A DNA stretch of 64,000 bases from Pterois miles (Eukaryota; Chordata; Actinopteri; Perciformes; Scorpaenidae), in NCBI GenBank assembly GCA_947000775.1, contig CAMQGK010000637.1:15878501-15942500 (forward strand), written 5' to 3'. Position numbers and translations under genes: made by a program. This document shows positions 12,901-21,210 of the stretch, in pieces (the stretch's first letter is position 1; each line of letters begins with the position of its first letter). The notes below the pieces were generated by a model. The model saw only the letters and a list, made by a program, of their open reading frames with translations, did not search any database and was not told the DNA's origin.

Positions 12901-15900
12901 CTTCACCCTACATTCTATAGCAACACAGGGTCAAGCTCAAAGGATGGCCTTTATTTGCCAATCCTGAGGGTGTTGGTGTTACAGCGTGTCGTGTAACAGG
13001 CGAACCCACCTTCCACTGGCTCTCCTCAGTGAAGATCTCAGTCTCAGCGATGTCCACTCGATTCCAGGCTATAGCCAGCTCCAGCTGCCTCTTCCAGCAC
13101 TCGATTCCCAGCGACTCACTGGTCCTCGAAGCTGAGTGAATTTATAGAGGTACTATTTATGGGACACTCAGTCCTGCTTACACTGAATCAACAAACTGAA
13201 CAAGACAATCTCTTTACACAACTGTTCATCCACACTCCTCACTCAAGGCATCTTTTACTGCATAATGACGCAAATAAATCTATTTATTGTCAGAAATAAT
13301 CAGAAGTTCCCAAAGCAGACATAATAAACAATATAAACAAACTGCCTGGTTTTTTTCCAACCAACAGTTAAAAAGACCAAAGATATTATTCAGCTTGCAG
13401 CGATACGGTGCACATAAATGGAGCAAATTATCACATTTGAGAAGCTGGAACTAGAGAGCTAGTTTCACCATTTTTGCTTGATAATTGACTTGTTAAGATT
13501 AATTTTCTCTCAGTCAACAAACTGTTAAATCAACTAGTTGTTTTGGCACTTTAATGCTGTAACATGACATAACTTGAGGTCACTCTGCATGGTTAAGTGG
13601 CAAGTAGCAAGAGTTTAACAAAAAACAAAGACTCTACAATGAACTTTGTGGCCATGGATGAAAAAAGACAGCGGATGTCCTCACTGAATGAGCAGGATGA
13701 CTGTCTCGAAATGCATTTTAATCTCTTTATCATTGCTAATTGAGCAGAGATGGAAACTACAAGCAGAGCAGTTTAGCTAGAATGATGAGTCATCACGATC
13801 AAAACACTAATGTCCAGTGTGGTGGACTCACTTTGGCTCAGTATACTTTATAACAATATGCATTAAGCTTGCTCTAAATGGGTTTCATCCGTCTTTTTCA
13901 ATACCAGCATTAGGAGGAATACATTTGCAAGAAGCACTGCATATATTTCGTGAATAGATTAAGTGTGGCTATCAGTGTCTCTCTGCATAAAAAAACAATC
14001 GTTGAGGTGAAATTATCTGCAAGAATATCTGTTGGTTTGTGATCTCGCTCTCAGCACATTTGATACCACAGTCTTCTGAGAAGCAACATTATACTGGCTA
14101 AGAGCTGGCTTGGCACCAAGCCTTTTCCTCTTTATGCTTATAACTGTGTTGTACACCTACAGTCAGTCCAGTCTGGTACTGAGCATCTGCACGAAAACTA
14201 AATCCCTACCTTTGAGTAGTGCTTGAAGAATAGCCATATCCACATCTCCATCATTGTCCTCGCTCACTGTGAATATTGTCAGCAAGTGAGACATCCTGAT
14301 GATGTCCTGAATCTGGCACAGAGAGGAGACACTGTAAGGTTTTGCGTCAAACCTGGACCTAGGAGAAGCCAGGAGACCCTTCTAGATCTTAGGCCCCAGT
14401 CAGGTACACAAGGTGTCAAGAGTTCACAGGTTGGGGCTAAACTTTTAACCATGAAATTATTCAGAAAATTTGTGAAATAAACTCTGAAATCAAGTGATTC
14501 AACTGAGAAGGGAGGCTAAGACCCCCTTTACACCTGGTATTAAAAGCGTCTCTTATCCAGATTGCATCTAGATGTGAGTTAACCTGATTATATCTATTTG
14601 GTATTAATATGTGCCTCCAGTGGCCACGTTGAGATCTGATTGTTATCTGATCATTTTGTCTGTAAGGGCTAAGAGGAGGTCTGCATTATGCACAGACTTG
14701 CAGCTGGGCACTGATAAATAGCAGTTTAGGGGGATAGGACCTGCAAATATGACTTTGACGTAGGACTACACTCGAGATGAGGAGAGGAGACGCTGAGCAC
14801 CAACAGAGTGATGGCGGTAATTTCCTGCCTGGTACGGCGGTACAGTGACTGTCAGTGTGAGTGCACTGCACACCCGGCCAAAGCTTTCAATAGTCAGTGT
14901 TGATTGCGACCAAAGCAGCGAAAACATGGTACTCATGACAGACCGAGCATTATGAATTTCTGCCCATGTAGTTGTTGTATGTGGACTGAATGTGACAATT
15001 GCCTTTAAACTTATGTTCAATGTGTCACAATGCGACCCTGACCACCTCCAGAGGTGGTTTGGCTAATCGGATCCCAATCCCTCCCAAAAGCGTTTAAGTG
15101 CACTTACACCTGTAGTTTTATTTGGTCAAGAACTATCCGATAGCAATCTGATCACCCAAAACACATTTTAATGGCAGGTGTAAAGGGAATTTAAGATAGT
15201 GATGATCATGATCATGTTTCCTTGAATTTGTTAAGATCCTTAATCCAGAGAGTGAACAGAAAATAGTAGAGGACCTAAAATTGAGCCTTGTGACACACCA
15301 AGAGTGAGATGGGAAGTGTAGGCCAATAGCATTAGTGAGGATTCTATGATTGAGATGTTATTAGTACAAGATTAGAGCCGTTTCTACGCTATGATAGGAT
15401 CTAAATCCAGTTTGTATTACTATAATACTATTTTAATAATACTTCCGGCATTTCATTTAGATAATATAATGAATCTGCCATGACTCTAGGGCTGGCAGTG
15501 TCAGTCAGCTGGTCCACCATGTTGGTCCATCCTGAAATCTGTGGACAATTATTTGATGGATTTTATAGACATTCATTGTCCCCAAAGGATAAAGCCTTCT
15601 GACTTTGGTGAACCATGAGGTCACCATTTCTGATTCAGAGTGAAATGTCTTCACAATTATGGGATAGATATATAAAAATAATTAATAATTTCAATTCCCT
15701 GACTTTTCATCTAGCACCAGAATCACTAACAATTTGTCCAATTGTTTGGTTTATGAATAAATACCAGCAAACTAATGTGATGATGTGTGTGATGTTCCCA
15801 TCAGTCTCAGTTGAAACGGTAGCTTGGAAATTGGTCTGCAGTCGCTGCGGTCGTCAGTATGCTCACATACCTTCTTGGTCCATTCTATGATCTTGAGGTC

Positions 15901-18900
15901 GGGGAAGCCGTCATACTCTTGGCCAAAGAACTTTTTCATCAGCTGGTGGATGAGGGCGATGGTGACCCGGGTCACTGGCAGTCCTGCCACCTGGGCGATC
16001 ACATCTGCTATTCTCCCAGAGCCTTCCATGATCACACATGGTGTACCATTCAGCATGGCATTAAAGATGGTCTGAGATGAAACACACAAGACAGTCAGAC
16101 GAGTGAAACAGAGAGACAGTGAGACACACAGAGACTCACGTTTAGAGTGCCTGGTCCTCCATCCAAAACCACGCACACCACAGGGATGGTCACGCCACTC
16201 TCTGGAGGTTAGATGATATAAAATCAATATGAAAAGCAGGACAGACAAAATAGTATCAGATTGGAGATGTTATCTGTGATGGCTTGCTGCTTTTGCAGAT
16301 ACTGCATCAGCCTTTTTTAACCTTTGTTTCCAAGACGCTTTCCAGAGATGCATTTCTCCAGACGGCTACGCAGTTCAATCTCCACTCCGTAGTGTCCCAG
16401 AGTCCCATCATCCACCAGCAGGAAGTGGGTGTGATTGTTATCGAGGCAGGAGAGTCGGCCCTGGCCCTTGACGTCCATCAAATAATGGGCTGGGAAACAA
16501 CCCTGCAGACAAGACGGGGAAGGAGGAGAGAAAGAATGTATACTATGCAGGAGATGACTTTCACCAAAACAAAGAGACAAGCCACTGTGTGAATGTGGTT
16601 ATCGTACCTCTGGATGCACCAAAATGTCCCTGTTGTGAATTATTCCCCACGTCGCAACTCCGATAGCCACAATCTGGCCCTGCATGGAGCTGCTCAGGGC
16701 GTAGTCCCGCACAGCTTGCCCTACATGCTTCATCACTCCTGTGTGTGTACCACCAGTGATGATCCACGCACCTGAGCACAAAATAAGTCCAAAAGTCAGT
16801 TCTACAGTTGGCCATGTAGTATATGTACATTATGTAGATATATCACATGGACAAAATATGTGGATATCCACCTTTGTGACCAAAACTCATCAAAGGGCAT
16901 TAAAATGAATAGCCAGACATTTCTCAAATCTGGAGTCTCAGCTGGTTGGTCCGTTCACAGCCAAGATATAGCTCCACACAAAACCTCTTCAAACCTCAAC
17001 TTGTATTTTGTTTTTTGTATGGATTACACAAATGCGATCAGTGAGCTTTAGAGGTGCTGTTGGCAGATTTTGTTATCCTCTGAGGGAGCCAGTCAACTAT
17101 TTCCCCCTGCTTCCAGTCTTCATGCTAAGCAAACTGCCTGCAGGCTATACCCTCATATCCAACAGACAAAATGAGGGTGATATCAATTTTCTCTTCTGTC
17201 AGCAAGAAAGCAAATATTTGTGTTTCCAAAAATATTGAAATATTCCTTTAATATGCAGCTGTAACAGCCATAACTCTTTTGGGAAGGCTCTCCACAATAT
17301 TTAGGAAGCTAGTAAGCCACAAGAGCTATAGTGAGATCGGCCACTGATTGGGATGAGTGATAAGGTCCTTGCTCGCAGTCAGTGTTCAGATTCACTTCAG
17401 AGGTGTTGGATGGGGTTGAGGTCAGGACTATTTCAACTTCTTCCTTACCAAACTCAGCTGTGTGCATGGGAGCATTGTCATATGGAAACCGAAAACTTTA
17501 GGTACAAATTTGAAAGCACACTATTATCTAAAATATCATCGCATTTCCAGTGCTGTAGCATTAAGATGTCCCTTAATTTGAACTAAGGGGTCTAAGACAA
17601 ACTAAAAAAATGGTTTTGCAGTTACAAGCAAAAATGTCAGTCAAACTGGCAGTGATTTATGAACGCTGCTGCCAATTAAACTTAACAAAGAGCAAAATGA
17701 GATTCCAAATAAATCATTAATTTGTTTGTCTGGCACTGCTTTGCTACCTACTCAACTTGTTTTGTTTTTATTCTAGCTGTGAGTAGCTTGTAATCTGGCA
17801 TATTAGAGTATAAACATGAACACGCTATAAAATCCAGTTTGAATGTAAGCAGTATGAAATGGGACGCAGTCAGTAAGATTAATAAGTAGTGAATGAGGAA
17901 ACACTGCACTATATATAGCCCTAGCTCGGGCAGAAGGACAGGACTTTTGGGGCATATACTGCATATTTCACCCACCCATATAACACCCACACTCTATAAC
18001 TACACATAAAACATGCTTTCACAGACTCTCTGGCTAATCGTTGTTCGTCTGTGAGTCTGACCTGTTGTTTGGGCCACTTTGATAAGACCTCTGTGGAACA
18101 TGCTCTTGAGTCGAGCCTTCAGATAGAAGTTCTTGGCTCCTCCGGTCACAGAGATCAGCAGGTTGGGAGGGGACAGCTTCCACTGTTCAGTCAACAACTG
18201 ATACAGGATGTCTGGGCTGGTGTCTGTGGACACTCGCGCATACTGAGAATGACACAAACAAAGGGCGAGGATAAAGACACAAACAGGCACGTATTTACAT
18301 GTCAGTATAGTGGAGAAAAGGGATGGGTTCACCTTGCCAGTCTTCTGTCCCAAACCACCAAAGCTGATGTCTCCGAAAGCGTCCGTGGGCACTTCATGGA
18401 CATGTCTGTGTTTGTCCCACGACTCGCCTGTGAAGTCCTCCGGCTTGATGGCTTCATCTATGTGATCGGTCTTTGAGTAGCCACACTTACACACGTCTTC
18501 TCTAGTGGAGAAACAAAAGCTAATGCTTGTAATGTTTTCACGCAGACAGATCAACTCAGCTGCCCTCAGAGCAATGAGGGCGATGCCTCCTCACTAAAGT
18601 GTCTCTGTACTACTGTGCAGCAACAGCAGCAACGTACAGTTCAGAGGCTTTCATCACCAACACAGCATGGAGCAGCGTATCCTACCTTACACGTTTTTCA
18701 AAGAAGCTGCATTCCTTCTTCTGGATGTTCTCCCTGATCCAAGAGGCAAAGGCACATCGCTGGAAAGATGGGGAGAGAGAAAGATGCTTAGTGCTTCTGG
18801 CTGCGCTGATGGCCAGAGTTTGAAACCGCCGTGATTTCACCTCAGCTTCCCCCATCCTGGATGCAGCGTGGAGGAGCTACTGTACAGCTGCCTCAGGCTG

Positions 18901-19832
18901 AGAGCTGACAGCATGACAGGAGAGAGACGAGCCTCTGCAGTCAGAGCTGTGGGTGCTGGCTTACTCAGCAGCACTGCATCAGTGATGTCAGAGCTGCGCT
19001 GCGAACCCGACTAAACCTCACACCTACTGGACAGAAAGCAGCCGGATGCCAGCTCTGGATCGATAAATAACTGCATTACTAGAGTGGTTAATTCAGGTGA
19101 TTTAAAAATTTGTGGGTTGTAAATGTTAATAAAAAAATTTTGTTGTAGAAAAGATATACAGTGTTAGGTTTTTCACATCCAGCTGTGAAAGTAATTGTAT
19201 GGTTGTAACAACCATCAATTATTTTGTTGTTTTTCTGGATTCTCGATTAGTTGCTTGTTTTAGAAAATGTCAGAAAATGTTGATCAGTGTTTTTAAAGCC
19301 CAAGATGACGTCCTCATGTGTCTAATTTGGTTCACAACTCAAAGATATTCAGTTTACTATCACAGAGGAGTAAAGAATACAGACAATATTCACATTTAAG
19401 AAGCTGAATCAGAGAATTTTGACTTTAAAAAAAAGAAATTACTCAAACCGATTAATAGATAATTAAAATAATTGGTAGTTAATTCAGTAGTTGATAACTA
19501 CAACATTTACTCAAGTACTGTTACTTAGAAGTAGACTTCTGAGGTACTTTGTCAGAGTCAGTCTATTTTAGGGTACTTTATACTTCTCTTGCCACATTTT
19601 AACAGGTTATATTATACATTTGACTCCACTACACGTATTTAACTGTGGCAGCTACTTTTCAGATTAAGATTATACATGCAAAACGCATCACATTATAAAA
19701 TCTGATGCATTATCATAAGTGAAGACTCACCTTTTTCAAACGAGTAACCACTCGATTTAGTTTAAGTTTGTTGTGCCGCAGCTGCTCGGTCATTTGATGG
19801 GGGTGAATCCTGTTCTTTAATCCAGGCAGCAT
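1..19832 (-). CDS. trpm2: TRPM2 ADP-ribose-gated cation channel (32 coding exons, 3' end cut by window)
   Basis: Joining 32 exons with GT-AG borders and matching phases gives 1453 open codons; human TRPM2 is about 1500 aa. Order: N-terminal TRPM homology regions (residues ~60-620), pre-S1 (~717-786), six membrane segments (~815-1064), TRP helix (~1065-1090), a helical coiled-coil-like segment (~1130-1200) and a NUDT9-homology domain (~1240-1453). The NUDT9-H tail separates it from TRPM4, TRPM5 and TRPM8. Residues matching known ADPR contacts in MHR1/2 are present (Y268, R275, R331), as are the Ca2+ site residues E859, Q862, N885, D888 and E1088. The pore-loop cysteines C1012 and C1024 are kept. 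Known role: plasma-membrane, Ca2+-permeable nonselective channel opened by ADPR plus Ca2+ during oxidative stress. The start is the ATG at 19832 in an exon with a good acceptor just upstream; an alternative start is described separately. By comparison with human, only about 10-15 codons are missing beyond base 1. Confidence 0.95.
240..356 (-). CDS. trpm2: trpm2 coding exon 31, NUDT9-H
   Basis: Residues 1386-1424. VFEGYVDDCRNTDNAWVET matches the human YKGYMDDPRNTDNAWIET. Both borders are phase 0. Confidence 0.97.
357..1984. other. trpm2 intron 31, largely repeat-derived
   Basis: No exon is seen between coding exons 31 and 30. From about 1030 to 1890 the sequence looks like two adjoining degenerate interspersed repeats. 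One (about 1030-1460) carries the segment around TTGGTTGTTTTCCTCTGGTC; the other (about 1470-1890) carries the segment around CATCTAGTGGTGTGGTTGCA. I recall both as high-copy in percomorph fish. Unsearched. Confidence 0.45.
1985..2086 (-). CDS. trpm2: trpm2 coding exon 30, degenerate Nudix box
   Basis: Residues 1352-1385. The box position that in active Nudix enzymes reads REUXEE here reads RTMGKK, so the catalytic glutamates are absent. A helical tail KLYEQINEIVSEGTK follows. Confidence 0.92.
2175..2253 (-). CDS. trpm2: trpm2 coding exon 29, NUDT9-H
   Basis: Residues 1325-1351, LEYLVVWDESQGTLALPG; LALPG leads into the Nudix box. Ends in phase 0. Confidence 0.93.
2342..2428 (-). CDS. trpm2: trpm2 coding exon 28, NUDT9-H
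   Basis: Residues 1296-1325. NPGGRTGIRGRGALSRLGPN matches the NPMGRTGLRGRGSL motif of human TRPM2 and NUDT9. Ends in phase 2. Confidence 0.95.
3201..3265 (-). CDS. trpm2: trpm2 coding exon 27, NUDT9-H
   Basis: Residues 1275-1296, SSYMPAYYASEDSGDHVDG. The acceptor is a strong T-run (TTTTTTTCAG). This is shorter than the equivalent human stretch, which carries additional residues after VVDG; a small exon in the 2429-3200 intron cannot be fully ruled out. Confidence 0.85.
3353..3498 (-). CDS. trpm2: trpm2 coding exon 26, entry to NUDT9-H
   Basis: Residues 1226-1274. FHVNARQFHYPNSKVTRFPV and VPWE are the hallmark start of the NUDT9-homology domain. Ends in phase 0. Confidence 0.96.
3591..3672 (-). 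CDS. trpm2: trpm2 coding exon 25
   Basis: Residues 1199-1226, STKALQWIMDSLKCRGF, which aligns with the QTAQALHWIVRTLRASGF segment of human. Ends in phase 1. Confidence 0.9.
3866..3953 (-). CDS. trpm2: trpm2 coding exon 24, coiled coil
   Basis: Residues 1169-1198, ending MVQRLIRLEEQ, which matches the MEQRLASLEEQ heptad segment of mammalian TRPM2. Ends in phase 0 at a GTTGTG donor, which is weak. Confidence 0.88.
4140..4272 (-). CDS. trpm2: trpm2 coding exon 23, C-terminal helix
   Basis: Residues 1125-1169, very acidic then Gln-rich (VEEEELLSWEALMKDRYLLS). LLSWE matches human TRPM2. The ATG and stop signals in other frames here are shadows. Confidence 0.9.
4330..4710. repeat. AT-rich interspersed repeat relic
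   Basis: Starts GAGGTCGACTGATGTG and continues with GGCTGATGCCAATGCTGAT, then a very AT-rich body. It resembles fish repeats bearing degenerate CGATATCGGCCGAT-like ends. It lies in the intron between coding exons 22 and 23. Confidence 0.4.
4811..4992 (-). CDS. trpm2: trpm2 coding exon 22, TRP helix
   Basis: Residues 1064-1125. Contains NTDRIWKFQRYELIKEYHSR and APPPFII. E1088 corresponds to the TRP-helix acidic residue at the Ca2+ site. Ends in phase 1. Confidence 0.97.
5136..5316 (-). CDS. trpm2: trpm2 coding exon 21, outer pore loop and S6
   Basis: Residues 1004-1064. The loop C1012-SMNGTDPLKPK-C1024 keeps the cysteine pair needed in mammalian TRPM2; S6 is CVYLLFANILLLNLLIAIF. Ends in phase 2. 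Confidence 0.97.
5391..5526 (-). repeat. fragment of the repeat also present at 56011-56515
   Basis: On the minus strand this reads GGTACCCATAGAACCATTTT, then a GAGGT...GACCCC stretch, AGTTTTTCCTCACCAAAATT and a TTTAGCCTCC end. The same order of motifs occurs on the plus strand at 56011-56515. It fills half of the short intron between coding exons 21 and 20. Confidence 0.6.
5587..5758 (-). CDS. trpm2: trpm2 coding exon 20, S5 and pore helix
   Basis: Residues 947-1004. S5 is DMFFFMFLLSIWVVAYGVAK; the pore helix leads to FGDFP (residues 995-999). The third position of the filter is Asp997 where human has Gln981. Ends in phase 1. Confidence 0.97.
5759..6596. other. trpm2 intron 19, no clear feature
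   Basis: About 840 nt between coding exons 20 and 19. A short stretch near 5935-6015 (CCCGCGACCCTGAGTAATAA) resembles the tail of the fish SINE seen at 58406. Otherwise nothing recognised. Confidence 0.4.
6597..6729 (-). CDS. trpm2: trpm2 coding exon 19, S4
   Basis: Residues 902-946. S4 and the S4-S5 linker include CLRLMAIFTISRTLGPKIII. Ends in phase 0 at a GTGAGA donor. Confidence 0.97.
6824..6942 (-). CDS. trpm2: trpm2 coding exon 18, S3
   Basis: Residues 863-902. S3 is LWNILDVLSILLFIIGLAF; N885 and D888 complete the intracellular Ca2+ site. Ends in phase 2. Confidence 0.97.
7039..7264 (-). CDS. trpm2: trpm2 coding exon 17, S1 and S2
   Basis: Residues 787-862. S1 is around FYWNIVSYFAFLFLFAVVLM; S2 is around VYIWLLSLVCEEVRQ. 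E859 and Q862 match the S2 Ca2+ ligands of human TRPM2. Ends in phase 0. Confidence 0.97.
7503..7601 (-). CDS. trpm2: trpm2 coding exon 16, cytosolic linker
   Basis: Residues 754-787: a charged, Ser/Thr-rich linker (EAEKNEEIKTVETVTGSTSR) that is variable in the family. It is supported by frame and by splice sites (CTCCTCAG acceptor, GTAAGT donor) more than by conservation. Confidence 0.85.
7602..9297. other. trpm2 intron 15, AT-rich
   Basis: No exon recognised. It includes an AT-rich stretch at about 8140-8480 and three copies of a roughly 16-nt unit (ATCTGAATGAAATRTA) at 8888-8940. Confidence 0.45.
9298..9410 (-). CDS. trpm2: trpm2 coding exon 15, pre-S1 region
   Basis: Residues 717-754. 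Contains WCGELSVDNPVWRVLICM and a hydrophobic stretch ahead of S1. Ends in phase 2. Confidence 0.94.
9675..9820 (-). CDS. trpm2: trpm2 coding exon 14, preceded by a (TG)n tract
   Basis: Residues 668-716, with WGRTTCLRLALEADDKSFV. The acceptor TTTTCCCAG is separated by nothing else from a (TG)n tract of about 80 nt. Skipping this 146-nt exon would shift the reading frame. Confidence 0.95.
9829..9909. repeat. (CA)n microsatellite abutting trpm2 exon 14 acceptor
   Basis: About 80 nt of pure CA on the plus strand, (TG)n in the trpm2 pre-mRNA. On the transcript only TTTTCCCAG separates it from coding exon 14. Confidence 0.98.
9974..10103 (-). CDS. trpm2: trpm2 coding exon 13
   Basis: Residues 625-668, with CMSAALAASKILK followed by an acidic loop. 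Ends in phase 1. The acceptor reads GTGCACAG with a weak pyrimidine tract. Confidence 0.93.
10194..10331 (-). CDS. trpm2: trpm2 coding exon 12
   Basis: Residues 579-624, with DPGRDLFLWAIVQNNRELA, the conserved MHR3/4 helix also seen in human. Ends in phase 0. Confidence 0.95.
10905..11137 (+). repeat. interspersed MITE-like repeat, copy 1
   Basis: Shares the ordered motifs TTTCTTTACTCCTCTGTGAC, AACAAGACATTT, AGACTAAACAACTAACT and GAAAATAAT with the copy at 60838-61045. It ends in TAGCTGCAGCCCTA, a typical terminus of this family. Confidence 0.7.
11329..11703 (-). CDS. trpm2: trpm2 coding exon 11, MHR3
   Basis: Largest coding exon of the gene, residues 454-578. Contains SALVGNKPQFVSLLLENGVS and the basic run SRRKALRIRPR. 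Of two closely spaced acceptors at 11703, the upstream one was chosen because it keeps a conserved SDLH segment. Confidence 0.95.
12065..12118 (+). repeat. SINE/LINE tail fragment
   Basis: TGTGGGACTAATAAAGGAAT followed by (ATCTT)n is the same tail module that ends the minus-strand SINE at 58056-58387. Confidence 0.6.
12357..12925. repeat. composite interspersed repeat with (AAT)n
   Basis: Begins at ACCATAGACTGGATATAAAG and ends near CACCAGGGGCGATCAAGATG, two motifs I recall as ends of a common percomorph repeat. An (AAT)n run occupies 12641-12680. Located in the intron between coding exons 11 and 10. Confidence 0.45.
13010..13131 (-). CDS. trpm2: trpm2 coding exon 10
   Basis: Residues 413-453. 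Contains LELAIAWNRVDIAETEIF, the start of MHR3, and ends in phase 0. Confidence 0.95.
13357..13557 (-). repeat. interspersed MITE-like repeat, partial copy
   Basis: Same family as 10905-11137 in reverse orientation: CCAAAGATATTATTCAG, CACATTTGAGAAGCTGGAAC and TTTTTGCTTGATAATTGAC occur in the expected order. Confidence 0.5.
14210..14312 (-). CDS. trpm2: trpm2 coding exon 9
   Basis: Residues 379-413. Contains DVDMAILQALLK, matching DVDVAILQALLK of mammalian TRPM2. Ends in phase 1. Confidence 0.94.
14524..15187. mobile_element. MITE with 22-bp terminal inverted repeats
   Basis: Left end CCCTTTACACCTGGTATTAA (14524-14545 in full) and right end TTTTAATGGCAGGTGTAAAG (15166-15187 in full) are inverted copies with 2 mismatches in 22. 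The roughly 660-bp interior has no coding potential, so this is a non-autonomous DNA transposon. It lies in the intron between coding exons 9 and 8. Confidence 0.75.
15478..15660 (-). repeat. interspersed repeat, related to 62395-62632
   Basis: Reverse-complement similarity to the segment near 62450-62560: motifs for TTCATCATCTGGGCATCATG and TCAGTCTGGACCAAAGTACT have degenerate counterparts here. Confidence 0.4.
15871..16071 (-). CDS. trpm2: trpm2 coding exon 8, MHR2
   Basis: Residues 312-378, with the EGSGRIADVIAQVAGLP signature; R331 aligns with the ADPR-binding Arg (R358 in human). Both borders are phase 0. Confidence 0.97.
16140..16201 (-). CDS. trpm2: trpm2 coding exon 7
   Basis: Short exon for residues 291-311, IPVVCVVLDGGPGTLN, conserved in all TRPM channels. 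Ends in phase 0. Confidence 0.95.
16322..16502 (-). CDS. trpm2: trpm2 coding exon 6, ADPR-contact segment
   Basis: Residues 231-291. Holds HYGVEIELRSRLEK; Y268 and R275 correspond by spacing to the N-terminal ADP-ribose contacts reported for fish and human TRPM2. Ends in phase 1. Confidence 0.96.
16608..16771 (-). CDS. trpm2: trpm2 coding exon 5, MHR1/2
   Basis: Residues 176-230, with AWIITGGTHTGVMKHVG and the IGVATWG motif. Ends in phase 0. Confidence 0.96.
16870..17252. repeat. high-copy fish repeat relic
   Basis: Contains GAGTCTCAGCTGGTTGGTCC, TTTCCCCCTGCTTCCAGTCT, TTCATGCTAAGCAAACTG and ends AAATATTCCTTTAA. I recall this order of motifs in many percomorph genomes. Intron between coding exons 5 and 4. 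Confidence 0.45.
17255..17500 (+). mobile_element. DNA-transposon relic
   Basis: Degenerate but recognisable run containing GGTGTTGGATGGGGTTGAGG, then CCAAACTCAGCTGTGTGCAT and a GGGAGCATTGTCATATGGAA stretch. This resembles an abundant fish DNA-transposon sequence. No open frame remains. Confidence 0.45.
18062..18242 (-). CDS. trpm2: trpm2 coding exon 4, MHR1
   Basis: Residues 116-176. Contains NLLISVTGGAKNF and RGLIKVAQTTG, part of the Rossmann-like MHR1/2 fold. Ends in phase 1. Confidence 0.96.
18333..18501 (-). CDS. trpm2: trpm2 coding exon 3, MHR1 start
   Basis: Residues 59-115. Contains VCKCGY and VPTDAFGDISF, landmarks of the first TRPM homology region. Ends in phase 0. Confidence 0.95.
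18686..18759 (-). CDS. trpm2: trpm2 coding exon 2
   Basis: Residues 35-59, containing SWIRENIQKKEC, which matches the conserved TRPM2 N-terminal SWIPENIKKKEC. The donor is AG|GTAGGA, not the GTAAGG 5 nt earlier, because only this choice restores the frame (split Arg codon) with the next exon. Confidence 0.88.
18760..18855 (-). other. trpm2: possible alternative trpm2 5' coding segment
   Basis: An ATG at 18855 in a strong context (A at -3, G at +4), with an in-frame TAG eight codons upstream, opens 32 codons that run without a break into coding exon 2 in the correct frame. A transcript starting here would replace residues 1-34 with MGEAEVKSRRFQTLAISAAR and a further 12 residues. No expression evidence is available; it may be chance. 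Confidence 0.35.
19196..19503 (-). repeat. interspersed MITE-like repeat, near-complete copy
   Basis: Reverse-orientation member of the family at 10905 and 60838: AGATATTCAGTTTACTATCA, CAGAGGAGTAAAGAAT and TTCACATTTAAGAAGCTG occur in order, flanked by AT-rich GATTAAT-type ends. Confidence 0.6.
19731..19832 (-). CDS. trpm2: trpm2 coding exon 1 (start codon)
   Basis: Encodes residues 1-34, beginning MLPGLKNRIHPH, and ends in phase 0 at a GTGAGT donor. A pyrimidine-rich acceptor (CTACCTCCTCAG) lies 2 nt upstream of the ATG, so a separate 5' noncoding exon is expected. This part is poorly conserved between TRPM2 proteins, so the start is less certain than the rest. Confidence 0.7.
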
Positions 19833-21096
19833 GTCTGAGGAGGTAGAAAAAGAAAGCGGAGTTAAAACCCTCTACTTGGAAGAAGTGCTTCTTGGTGAGG
19901 AAGTGCCAGAGAGTCCATCTTGTCAGTTATGGACTCCTAATCTATAAAACGTGCAGAGTCTGGGACTTCAGTATTCTGACATACTGCTTTATCTTGCTGG
20001 CATGTGACCCATTCTGCATTATCTCAACTTCCTCCATTGAGGCCCCCCAGTGTAGCAGTAAACTCCAACAAATGGATTTTTTTTAGTCACCAGATCGTGT
20101 TGTGATTTCCACTTAACAGAGAGGTTGTAATTGCCTTGTTATACTGCTCCACCCTCTCAAAACAATATTAACCTCCTCCATTTAAGATAATCTGCCATCA
20201 AGTCAGGCCTCACATTACCACCAAACCACCACTATGATGTTAAAGATGTGAGTTTATCACAGTTTGATTTACAGATCTGTTTTCATACACATACCTTTAC
20301 GCATTTCAATCAGTGTTTCCAGACCCCAGGTGGAAGGGAAGAAAGCTCACTCATTTTGCAAACAACAGCTAAATAAGAACATTTAAGGTAGGATTTATCA
20401 TCATTAACATTACCCTTTTTATTGCCGTCAGATCCTCCTTTCATTTGGTTGAAGCACAGCAACAACATGAAGTCGTTTCTGGAGTCCAACTTGACTGAAC
20501 ACACACTTTGAGGCGTGTGGAAGAGCTTTGTTTCATGTCCTTCGCCAGGCATTACAGCCCTTGTTGCCAGGTGACACCTCCAGAGTATTCAGCTAGGGAT
20601 CTTATTACTGAATGGAGCTGTGATTGGCTCTCAGTAGCTATTATACACTTGTGTTTATGGGTGACATTACATTAAAATGATCACAGTTTAATAATCGCTG
20701 TGCCTGCCAGTTCAGCTTTTTATCTGGTACACAGTAGTGTTTATTTCAGTAGAACGAGCGATGAGCGCCCAGGAAGTCTTTTCTGTTATTACATAAAGTT
20801 AACATGTATGATAACTACTTGTTTTTACTAATTAATAAGTAATAAACAGTAAGCTAGTCGTTGAGAGCATATTGTGAGGAGACCTTGACCTTGAAGACAG
20901 CAGTTAAAACAATCTCACAACAAAGTTAATTTAGCTAGTAGCCTAGCTGTTCACACAGTCTTGTCATGGTTGACAATGTTATCTTTAGTGCTAATTGGGT
21001 AATGTTAGCATGCTAGCGCTTGAATGCTACATCTTATCAATAAGAGAAGTGGGATTCCTTATAACACCATGCTAAGCTAACATGATGAACATGGGT

Positions 21097-21144
21097 TATA
21101 TATATATATATATATAATATATATATATATACACATATATATAC

Positions 21145-21205
<61 letters not shown>

Positions 21206-21210
21206 TATAA
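21097..21210. repeat. (TA)n microsatellite, interrupted
   Basis: About 110 nt of almost pure alternating TA with a few ACAC or AC interruptions. Confidence 0.95.

Noticed and set aside
18691..18759. Earlier donor (CGT|GTAAGG) for trpm2 coding exon 2
   Set aside because: It would end in phase 0 while exon 3 needs two bases carried over; the donor at 18685 fits.
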